Shown here in pieces: positions 27,314 to 33,810 of a stretch of DNA of 64,000 nt. Source of the stretch: Engelhardtia mirabilis (GTDB taxonomy: Bacteria; Planctomycetota; UBA1135; GCA-002686595); assembly GCA_007751255.1 (NCBI GenBank), contig CP036296.1, positions 6,448,001 to 6,512,000 on the forward strand, read 5' to 3'. The translations under genes and the position numbers were made by a program. The notes under the pieces are model-generated. The model worked only from the letters and a program-made list of their open reading frames with translations, ran no database searches and was not told the DNA's origin. Position 1 is the stretch's first letter; each line of letters begins with the position of its first letter.

Positions 27314-28258
27314 TCAGGTGTCGAGCGTGTCGCTCCAGGGCTGGCAGCCCTCGCTCGTTCCCGCGCACCGTCCCGCGAGTTGCCCCACGTACTCGCCCAC
27401 GAAGACGTTGTTCTGCCCCTCGTAGCGCCAGGAGGGCAGGCCCGCGGCGCCGGCGAAGGAGCAGGTCTCGGGCACGCCGACGGGCAGGCCGGCGTCGGCG
27501 CCCAGGGGCTCGTACCAGCGGTGCTCCTGCATCGAGCAGCAGGATCCGTCGGCGATCGCGTCGCCGGCCAGGCGGATCACGTCGCCCACCTGCACCGCGA
27601 AGGCGTTCCCGTCGCGCTCGAAGCTCACCGGCTGGGCCTGCACCGACCGCACCGAGCCGACCGCCTCCCCGTGCGCGGCGTCGAACCAGGCCCGGGCGGC
27701 CTCGAACTGCGCCTCGCCCCCGGGGGCATCGATCCAGACCGCGCACTGGCGCTCGGCGCCCGTGGCCAGGTTCTCCCGGCCGCTGACGGCGGCGACGACC
27801 CGCGCTCCGGCGAGGTCCACGCCGTCCACGGTCCCCTCGGTGATCGACCAGGCCATCAGGGCCTGGCGCCCTTGGCTGTCGGCTTCGCTGGCCACGTGGC
27901 AGGCTCCGGCGAACACGGAGGCGCTGCGGGCCTCGACGTAGTCCGCGCGCACAGTGTCCGCGCGCACAGTGTCCGCGCGCACAGTGTCCGCGCGCACAGT
28001 GTCCGCGCGCACAGTGTCCGCGCGCACAGTGTCCGCTCGCAACTCGACACCGGCCGACGCCCGCTCGCCGACGACCTCGAAGGTCACCGCGGACGAAGGT
28101 CCCCGAGCCGGAGCCAGAGTCGGTGCCGCCGAGCCCTCGGGCAGCAGCAGCGGGCAGGCGATGAGCGGCTCGCTACCGCAGCGATCGCAGTCGAAGGCGG
28201 TCAGGGCCCCGGCGCTGCCCACGGCGGCGACGGAGAGGGCGATCAGGATGGCTTTCAT
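27314..28258 (-). CDS. Exported DUF1326-like protein with RADTV repeats
   Basis: This 314-residue protein begins with a signal peptide (MKAILIALSVAAVGSAGAL). Residues ~75-110 consist of perfect RADTV pentads encoded by a 15-bp minisatellite. The following domain (SVFAGACHVASEAD, WSITEGTVDGVDLAGARVVA, CAVWIDAPGGEAQFEAARAW) resembles DUF1326, a family of unknown function. Conserved Cys residues in the signal-proximal CDRCGS, in FAGACH and in GSCCS could bind metal or form disulfides. The region after the repeats contains RWYEPLGAD and ends in GCQPWSDTLDT. No operon partner is obvious. Confidence 0.75.
   Translation of the reverse strand: MKAILIALSVAAVGSAGALTAFDCDRCGSEPLIACPLLLPEGSAAPTLAPARGPSSAVTFEVVGERASAGVELRADTVRADTVRADTVRADTVRADTVRADTVRADYVEARSASVFAGACHVASEADSQGRQALMAWSITEGTVDGVDLAGARVVAAVSGRENLATGAERQCAVWIDAPGGEAQFEAARAWFDAAHGEAVGSVRSVQAQPVSFERDGNAFAVQVGDVIRLAGDAIADGSCCSMQEHRWYEPLGADAGLPVGVPETCSFAGAAGLPSWRYEGQNNVFVGEYVGQLAGRCAGTSEGCQPWSDTLDT
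27946..28035. repeat. 15-bp minisatellite, six perfect units
   Basis: CGCGCACAGTGTCCG is repeated six times without a mismatch, inside the gene for the DUF1326-like exported protein, where it encodes RADTV on the minus strand. A partial unit precedes it. Perfect identity implies recent expansion, and the unit length preserves the reading frame whatever the copy number. Confidence 0.97.
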
Positions 28259-28371
28259 GGTGGACCTCGATGGTTCCCGGCGCGGAAGGGGGCCCGCGGC
28301 GGCGACCCCCGTCTATAGCAGCTTCGGCCGGAGCCGGGTCCGGGCTCCAACGATCCCCGCTCCGAAGCGGT

Positions 28372-29118
28372 TCACGGATTCTCGACCCGCGAGTCACGGA
28401 CCGCCGCCTGGGCCGTCGCGCGCCGGCCGATCTGCCAACCCAGCACGCCCTGCATCGGGCCGATAGCGATGTAGGACAACCCCGCCGGGCCCGGAAGCCC
28501 CGCGCTGGCCAATCCGATCGAGAGGCTCGAAACCGCGATCATGACGCCGTGCGAGGCCAGCTCGCCGCGGGAAAGCACGCGCTCCACGGCGTCCAACTCG
28601 AAGACGTCGCGGCGGCGCCAGGCGCGCAGGGTCATCACGAACAGGCACAGGTAGATCAGGCCGAAACCCACACCGTAGGCCTGCATCAGCCAGATCACGT
28701 TCTCGTGCCCCAGCTCGCGCAGGCTGAGGCCGTCGCCGAGGTCGGTGAAGCTGTTGACGAGCAGCGTCGCCAGGAGCTTCAGCGGGTAGATCCCCAAGAG
28801 CAGCACGAACAGGAAGGCCGCGTTGAGCCAGACCGTGACCCCGTCCTCCAGGCCGTAGCGGCGGTGGAACAGGAAGTGCGACTGCCAGACCATGATGATG
28901 AAGGCCACGCACAGGGCCATCACCGGAGCGCGCAGGAGGATCGCCTCGAACTGGGCGAAGCTCTCCACCCCGCGCACCTCGAAGGGCACGACCAACAGGG
29001 TCATCGCCAGGGCGAAGACGCCGTCGGTCAGGCTCTCGAGGCGCGAGACCTCCCCGCCGCGCCAGCGGAACAGGGCGTCGCCCCGCTGGGCGCGATCGAA
29101 GAGGTGCTGACGCAGCAA
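28372..29118 (-). CDS. TMEM175/DUF1211-family potassium channel-like protein
   Basis: This 248-residue protein has the family hallmark RLESLTDGVFALAMTLLV (residues 25-42), equivalent to the RxxxFSDGVFAIAxTLL pore helix of bacterial TMEM175 channels, though with Thr replacing the usual Ser. About six membrane helices follow. Bacterial homologues are tetrameric, weakly K+-selective leak channels. It lies 13 bp downstream of a small gene and the molybdenum hydroxylase operon and could be co-transcribed with them, although no functional link is evident. Confidence 0.82.
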   Translation of the reverse strand: MLRQHLFDRAQRGDALFRWRGGEVSRLESLTDGVFALAMTLLVVPFEVRGVESFAQFEAILLRAPVMALCVAFIIMVWQSHFLFHRRYGLEDGVTVWLNAAFLFVLLLGIYPLKLLATLLVNSFTDLGDGLSLRELGHENVIWLMQAYGVGFGLIYLCLFVMTLRAWRRRDVFELDAVERVLSRGELASHGVMIAVSSLSIGLASAGLPGPAGLSYIAIGPMQGVLGWQIGRRATAQAAVRDSRVENP

Positions 29119-29131
29119 GGGTCTGCGGCGC

Positions 29132-29365
29132 TCAGGTCAGCGAGTCGAACAGCGAGCGGAAGCAGCTGCGCCCGCTGCGGCACAGCTCGGGCACCGCGAC
29201 CTCGCGGTCGGGACCCAGGACCTGGTTCGTGCGCCGGCACCAGCAGTGGTTGCTGGCGTCGAGCACGTCCTCCTCGGTCATCGGAGGCTTCGAGTTGAGC
29301 AGGAGCTTCTTGCTGCCGAGGTCGGCGCAGAAGGGCGAGAGGCGCGGCCGGTTGGTGCTTTCCAT
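29132..29365 (-). CDS. Small Cys-containing protein in molybdenum hydroxylase operon
   Basis: This 77-residue protein lies between the FAD subunit gene (13 bp upstream) and the TMEM175-like gene (13 bp downstream). It contains five Cys residues, including a CWC pair in NHCWCRRTNQVLGPD and later LCRSGRSCF. There is no signal peptide or membrane segment. I do not recognise the family. Tight spacing suggests an accessory role for the hydroxylase (maturation, electron transfer or metal handling), which is inference only. Confidence 0.65.
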   Translation of the reverse strand: MESTNRPRLSPFCADLGSKKLLLNSKPPMTEEDVLDASNHCWCRRTNQVLGPDREVAVPELCRSGRSCFRSLFDSLT

Positions 29366-29378
29366 GGTGTCGACCTCC

Positions 29379-30380
29379 TCAGGCCAGGCTCTCGAGTGCG
29401 CGGGTGATCAAGCCCTTGGTGAGGGGCACCTTGTAGCCGTTCTCGGCCAGGGGCTGCGCGCCGAACAGCGCCGCCTCGCGCACCTGTGCGACGGTGCGCG
29501 GGTCGATCTCGTTGTCCTCGAGCAGGCGCTCGGCCGACTCCACCCGCCAGGGTTTGGGCGCCACACCGCCGAGCACGATGCGCGCCCGATTCACGCGCGC
29601 GCCGTCCATGCCCAGGACCAAGGCCACCGAAGACAGGGCCCAGTCGTAGGACTCGCGCTCCTTGAACTTCAGGTACGTGCTGCGCGTCCCCGCGGCCGGA
29701 GCCGGCACATGAACCTTCGTCAGCACCTCGCCCGGACGGCGCACCGTCTCGGTCGAGATGCCGCCCTCGCGCGGCAGCAGGTAGAAGTCGGCGAGGGGCA
29801 TGCGGCGCTCGCCCTCGGGCCCCACCAGGGTGACCTCCGCGTCCAGAGCGATCAGCGCCGGCGCCAGGTCCGAGGGGTGCACGATGTAGCTCGGCCCGCC
29901 GCCCAGGATCGCGTTGTACTTGTTGCGCCCGACCGCCGCGAGGCAGGCGAGACCGCCCTTCTTGAGGCAGACGGAGGCCTCGTTGCGGTAGTACCAACAG
30001 CGCGGGCGCTGGTTGAGGTTGCCCCCCACCGTGCCCACCGAGCGGATCTGCGGCGAGGCGATCGAGGTCGCCGCCTGGGCCAGCACCGGCATCTGCTCGC
30101 GGATCGCGCCGTGCTCCTCGAGCTGGTGCAGACGCACCATGGCGCCGATCGTGAGGTTGCCGGCGCCATCGCGCTCGATCGCGTCGAGCCCGGGCACGCG
30201 CCCGAGGTCGATCACCGTGTCCGGCTCGGCCAGGTGCTCTTTCAACTCGGTCAGGAGGTCCTGACCGCCGGCCAAGAGCGCCGCCGGCCCCTTGCCTCCG
30301 CCGATCGCGCCCTCACCCTCGGCCAGGGCCATCACGGCCTGGTTCAACGTCGTCGGCCGCGCGAGTTCGAAGTTCTTCAT
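29379..30380 (-). CDS. FAD-binding subunit, PaoB/YagS-like molybdenum hydroxylase
   Basis: This 333-residue member of the xanthine dehydrogenase medium-subunit family has FAD-contact segments GGKGPAALLAGGQDLLTELK and SVGTVGGNLNQRP. An insertion with Cys residues (RCWYYRNEASVCLKKGGLAC, residues ~127-146) corresponds to the extra [4Fe-4S] cluster loop of E. coli PaoB (YagS). Its role is to pass electrons from the 2Fe-2S subunit to FAD and onward to an acceptor. It is encoded 17 bp after the molybdopterin subunit in the same operon. Confidence 0.87.
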   Translation of the reverse strand: MKNFELARPTTLNQAVMALAEGEGAIGGGKGPAALLAGGQDLLTELKEHLAEPDTVIDLGRVPGLDAIERDGAGNLTIGAMVRLHQLEEHGAIREQMPVLAQAATSIASPQIRSVGTVGGNLNQRPRCWYYRNEASVCLKKGGLACLAAVGRNKYNAILGGGPSYIVHPSDLAPALIALDAEVTLVGPEGERRMPLADFYLLPREGGISTETVRRPGEVLTKVHVPAPAAGTRSTYLKFKERESYDWALSSVALVLGMDGARVNRARIVLGGVAPKPWRVESAERLLEDNEIDPRTVAQVREAALFGAQPLAENGYKVPLTKGLITRALESLA

Positions 30381-30397
30381 GGAATCGTCTCCGAAGC

Positions 30398-32542
30398 TCA
30401 GGCGCGCTCGGCCAGGGCGGCCAGCACGCGGTCAGGGGTGAAGGGCAGGGAGCGCAGGCGCGCACCACAGGCGTTGAAGATCGCGTTGGCGATGGCCGAG
30501 TGCCCCGGGATCACCGGCGCCTCCGCCATGCCCGTGGCCAGGTTGCGCCCGTCGTCCTCGTCGAGGATCACGCGCAGGCGCGGCATCTCCTTGGGCCCTG
30601 CGATCTTGTAGCTCTCCAGGTTGTCGCTGAGCAGCCAGCCCATCTCCGCGTCGAGCACGCGCTCCTCGAGCAGGCCGTAGGACAGGGCCTGGATCATGCC
30701 GCCGTTGATCTGGCTGGTCAGGGCCAGGCGGTTGAGCGGAATGCCCTGGTCGTGGGTGGCGACCATGTCGAGCACCTCGACCCGACCGGTGAGCGTGTCC
30801 ACGCGCACGCGCGCCGCCTGGGCGCCGTGCAGGGAGCCGTCGGCGTCGAGGCTGCCGTCGTACTCGCCGCGCACCGACAGGGGCTGGTTGCCGAGCAGCG
30901 CGCAGACCTCGCCGAAGCTCATGGTCATGTCGCCCTCGCCGGCGACGCGCACGCGGCCCCGGACCCACTCGTAGTCGCCGACCTCGGCGCCGAGCACCGG
31001 CACCAGGCGCTGCTCCAGGGCTTCGCGGGCGCGGTGCGCCGCGACCTTCAGGGCCGGCGCGAGGGCGCCGGTCGTGACGCTGCCACCCGAACCCACCGAC
31101 GGGGGCAGGTCGCTGTCGCCGATGCGCGCGGTGACCGCGGACAGGGGCAGGCCGAGCTCCTCGGCGATGATCGCCGCCACCAGGGTGCGCGAGCCGGTGC
31201 CCAGGTCCTGCACCGCGCAGCTCGAGGTGACCGCGCCGTCGGGCGTGATCCGCACCTCGACCTCGCAACCCGGGCGCCCGCCGGCGCGCCAGGTGGCCAG
31301 GCCGAAGCCGATGCCCTCGGCCCAGCCGTCGGCGCCGGCCTCGCCGGGGGCGGTGCGGTTGGGATGCGCGTCCCAACCGATGGCGTCCGCGACCACGTCC
31401 AGGTGGCGACGGTAGACGTCGCTCTCCACGTTGACCTTGCGGACCTCGACCGGGTCGAGCCCGGCCGCGTAGGCCAACTCGTCCAGGAAGCTCTCCTGGG
31501 CGAACGACGCCTGGGGATGGCCCGGCGCGCGCATGGCGCGATTCGAATCCAGGGCCGTGTGCACCGAGCGCGTGCGCGCGGCGTTGGTCTCGCAGGCGTA
31601 GATGTAGGGCATCAAAGGGAAGGCCCCGCCCCCGGTCCCGCCCAGGCGGTCGACCTCGGCGAACTGCCCCACCAGGCGCCCCTGGGCGTCGATGCCGCCG
31701 CGCATCCGCACCCAGGTCCCCGAGCGGTTGCCCGCCATCTGGAACTCCTGGGGCCGGTCCAGCATCAGGTGCACCGGCCGCAAGAGCTTCTTCGCGATCA
31801 GACAGCAGATCGCGCCCTCGAGCCCGATCCCGAACTTGGCGCCGAAGCCGCCACCCATCACCGGCGTGAGCACGCGCACCTTGTCGGCGGGCAAGCCGAG
31901 GTTGCGCGCGAACTCGTCGACGCTGCCCGAGACGGCCTGGGTCGAGGCGTAGCAGGTCGCGCTCTCGCCGTCGTAGTCGACCACGTGCCCGTGGGTCTCG
32001 AGGCACACGTGGTGCTGGATCGGCAGCTCGTAGACCTGCTCGACCACGACTGCGGCGCCCTCGAGGGCCGAGTCCACGGCAGCCTCGTCGCCGCGATCGC
32101 GCGCGCCCGAAGTGTTGCCGCGACCGGTGATCGACGGCGCGCCGGGCGACAGGCTCTGCTCGCGCGTGACCATCGGCGGGTAGTGGTCGCGGAAGGCCGC
32201 GCGCACGGCGCGGGCGGCGTCCTTGGCGGCCTCGGGCGTCTCGGCGGCGACGTAGGCCACGATCGAGTCGTCGCCCAGGTAGACCAACTCGTCGCCCGCG
32301 GCCTTCTGGGCCTCCACCAGGACCACGCCGGGGATGCGCCGCGCCGGCTCCAGGTCGAGCGAGGTCAGCTCGGCGCGGGGGTAACTGTGCAGCACCAGCC
32401 GCGCGTAGACCTGGCGCGGCAGGCGCACGTCGTGGGAGTAGACCGCGCGGCCGGTGACCTTGTCGGGTCCGTCGAGGCGCGCGTAACCCGTGTTCAAGAG
32501 GGTCATCTCCCCGCGCGGCTTCCACTTGGGTGTGGGGCTCAT
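30398..32542 (-). CDS. Molybdopterin-binding subunit, PaoC/YagR-like aldehyde oxidase
   Basis: ATG 32542 gives 714 residues and overlaps the stop of the 2Fe-2S subunit gene (ATGA). Xanthine dehydrogenase large-subunit features are visible: DGPDKVTGRAVYSHDVRLP at the N-terminus, LETHGHVVDYDGES, VMGGGFGAKFG, RAMRAPGHPQASFAQE, DLGTGSRTLVAAI and GSGGSVTTGAL. The C-terminal GMAEAPVIPGHSAIANAI should hold the active-site Glu. The reaction is hydroxylation of an aldehyde or N-heterocycle at the Mo-cytosine-dinucleotide site. The substrate cannot be told from sequence. No XdhC/PaoD-like chaperone is visible next to it. Confidence 0.9.
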   Translation of the reverse strand: MSPTPKWKPRGEMTLLNTGYARLDGPDKVTGRAVYSHDVRLPRQVYARLVLHSYPRAELTSLDLEPARRIPGVVLVEAQKAAGDELVYLGDDSIVAYVAAETPEAAKDAARAVRAAFRDHYPPMVTREQSLSPGAPSITGRGNTSGARDRGDEAAVDSALEGAAVVVEQVYELPIQHHVCLETHGHVVDYDGESATCYASTQAVSGSVDEFARNLGLPADKVRVLTPVMGGGFGAKFGIGLEGAICCLIAKKLLRPVHLMLDRPQEFQMAGNRSGTWVRMRGGIDAQGRLVGQFAEVDRLGGTGGGAFPLMPYIYACETNAARTRSVHTALDSNRAMRAPGHPQASFAQESFLDELAYAAGLDPVEVRKVNVESDVYRRHLDVVADAIGWDAHPNRTAPGEAGADGWAEGIGFGLATWRAGGRPGCEVEVRITPDGAVTSSCAVQDLGTGSRTLVAAIIAEELGLPLSAVTARIGDSDLPPSVGSGGSVTTGALAPALKVAAHRAREALEQRLVPVLGAEVGDYEWVRGRVRVAGEGDMTMSFGEVCALLGNQPLSVRGEYDGSLDADGSLHGAQAARVRVDTLTGRVEVLDMVATHDQGIPLNRLALTSQINGGMIQALSYGLLEERVLDAEMGWLLSDNLESYKIAGPKEMPRLRVILDEDDGRNLATGMAEAPVIPGHSAIANAIFNACGARLRSLPFTPDRVLAALAERA

Positions 32543-33198
32543 CGTCCACGCCCTCCGCTCTTGCTCGCGGCGCTGGCCGCGGCTTCGAAGATGTGCGGGT
32601 AGGTGCCGCAGCGGCAGAGGTTGCCCGAGAGCTCGTGGCGGATCGTCGCGTCGTCGGGCGCGGCGTGCTTCGCCAGGCAGGCGGTCGTCGCAACCACGAA
32701 GCCAGGGGTGCAGAAGCCGCACATGGAGGCGTCCTTGTCGCAGAAGGCCTGCTGCACGTCGGACATGTCGTCGGGCGAGCCGAGGCCCTCGACGGTGGTG
32801 ATCTCGGAGCCCTCGAGGGTGCAGGCGAGCTGCAGGCAGGAGTAGACCGGGCGGCCGTCGACCAGCACCGTGCAGGCGCCGCAGTTGCCGCGGTCGCAGA
32901 CCTCCTTGGTGCCGGTCAGCGCCGGGTCGAGCCGGTGGCGCAGGGTCGAGAGCAGGGTCGTGCGCGGCTCGACGGCGACGGTGCGCTGCTCGCCGTTGAT
33001 CTTCAGGCGCACGTTGACCAGGCCGGCCAGGCGACCGTCGGTGGATTCCTGGGCCTCGGCCGCGGTGGCGGCACCGGCCAAGCCACCGGCGAGCACGCTG
33101 CCGGCAGCGGCGCTGCCGGCGGAGACCAGGAAGGAACGGCGGGAGAGGTCGGGACCCTGGGGGTCGGACTCGCGGGGCTCGCGCGGGCGCTTGGCCAT
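32539..33198 (-). CDS. Tat-exported 2Fe-2S subunit, PaoA/YagT-like
   Basis: This 219-residue protein is the first gene of the operon. A twin-arginine signal SRRSFLVSAGSAAAGSV lies at about residues 19-35, so the enzyme complex is probably carried to the periplasm, as for E. coli PaoABC. The plant-type cluster motif is CDRGNCGACTVLVDGRPVYSC and the second cluster is CGFCTPGF with GNLCRCGTYPHI. Its length matches PaoA. Start at ATG 33198. The promoter should lie between here and the divergent blaI-like gene at 33397. Confidence 0.9.
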   Translation of the reverse strand: MAKRPREPRESDPQGPDLSRRSFLVSAGSAAAGSVLAGGLAGAATAAEAQESTDGRLAGLVNVRLKINGEQRTVAVEPRTTLLSTLRHRLDPALTGTKEVCDRGNCGACTVLVDGRPVYSCLQLACTLEGSEITTVEGLGSPDDMSDVQQAFCDKDASMCGFCTPGFVVATTACLAKHAAPDDATIRHELSGNLCRCGTYPHIFEAAASAASKSGGRGR

Positions 33199-33362
33199 CG
33201 GTGCTCCAGGTGCGTGGGCCCCGCGGGAGGGTGCGGGGCCGGGGGGAGGGGCCCCTCTCATACCAAAGGGGCGGCGCGGGCGCTGGATCACATCCGCAAA
33301 CCCTTTGTGCGGAAGTATTTGCAGACCGACGTCGAAGTTCCGGGCGGGGCCGGGGGAAACCT

Positions 33363-33396
33363 GACTACAACTGTGGTCTAGACCACAACTGTAGTC
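33363..33396 (+). promoter_or_regulatory. Tandem BlaI-type operators abutting the start codon
   Basis: Two 16-bp imperfect dyads, GACTACAACTGTGGTC (33363-33378) and GACCACAACTGTAGTC (33381-33396), are separated by TA. Each contains the TACA-N2-TGTA-like core known for BlaI/MecI operators. The second ends exactly one base before the ATG at 33397, leaving no room for a Shine-Dalgarno sequence, so the repressor mRNA is either leaderless or translated from a weak site. Autoregulation is inferred. Confidence 0.8.
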
Positions 33397-33810
33397 ATGA
33401 ACCACGATCAACCCGACCCCGAGACCGTCGCCCAGCGCATCACCGAAGCCGAGTGGCGGGTGATGGAAGCCCTCTGGGACCGCTCGCCCCGCACGGCCGC
33501 GGACCTCGCCGCCGACCTCTGCCCCGCTTCCGGCTGGAGCGAGCGCACGGTCAAGACCCTCGTCGGCCGCTTGGTCAAGAAGGGCGCGGTGTCCTTCGAA
33601 GCCCTGGGCAAGCGCTATCTCTACGCGCCGCGCATCTCCCGCGGCGAGTGCGTGATGGCCGAGGGCAAGAGCTTCGTCGAGCGGGTCTTCGGCGGCTCGA
33701 CCAAGCCTCTCTTGGCCCACTTCGCCCGGGAGGGCGAGCTGTCGGCCGACGACATCCGCGAGCTGCGCGAGCTGTTGGACGATCTGGAGCGGCGCGAGGG
33801 CGGGCGGTGA
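33397..33810 (+). CDS. BlaI/MecI/CopY-family transcriptional repressor
   Basis: This 137-residue protein has a winged-helix domain (EAEWRVMEALWDRSPRTAAD, WSERTVKTLVGRLVKKGAV) and a short C-terminal dimerisation helix, typical of BlaI. Family members bind TACA-N2-TGTA dyads and are cleaved when a cognate M56 receptor is activated. Here the operators overlap its own start and the receptor gene overlaps its stop (GTGA at 33807), so this is a standard repressor-receptor operon. No beta-lactamase gene is nearby. The 2Fe-2S operon is divergent and could also be controlled. Confidence 0.9.
   Translation: MNHDQPDPETVAQRITEAEWRVMEALWDRSPRTAADLAADLCPASGWSERTVKTLVGRLVKKGAVSFEALGKRYLYAPRISRGECVMAEGKSFVERVFGGSTKPLLAHFAREGELSADDIRELRELLDDLERREGGR

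Noticed and set aside
27946-28035. Regular repeat array considered as CRISPR
   Set aside because: Units are contiguous with no spacers, lie inside a coding frame, and no cas genes are present.
28321-28368. GC-rich dyads downstream of the TMEM175-like gene considered as terminator
   Set aside because: Stems are short (6-7 bp) with competing pairings; not convincing enough to list.
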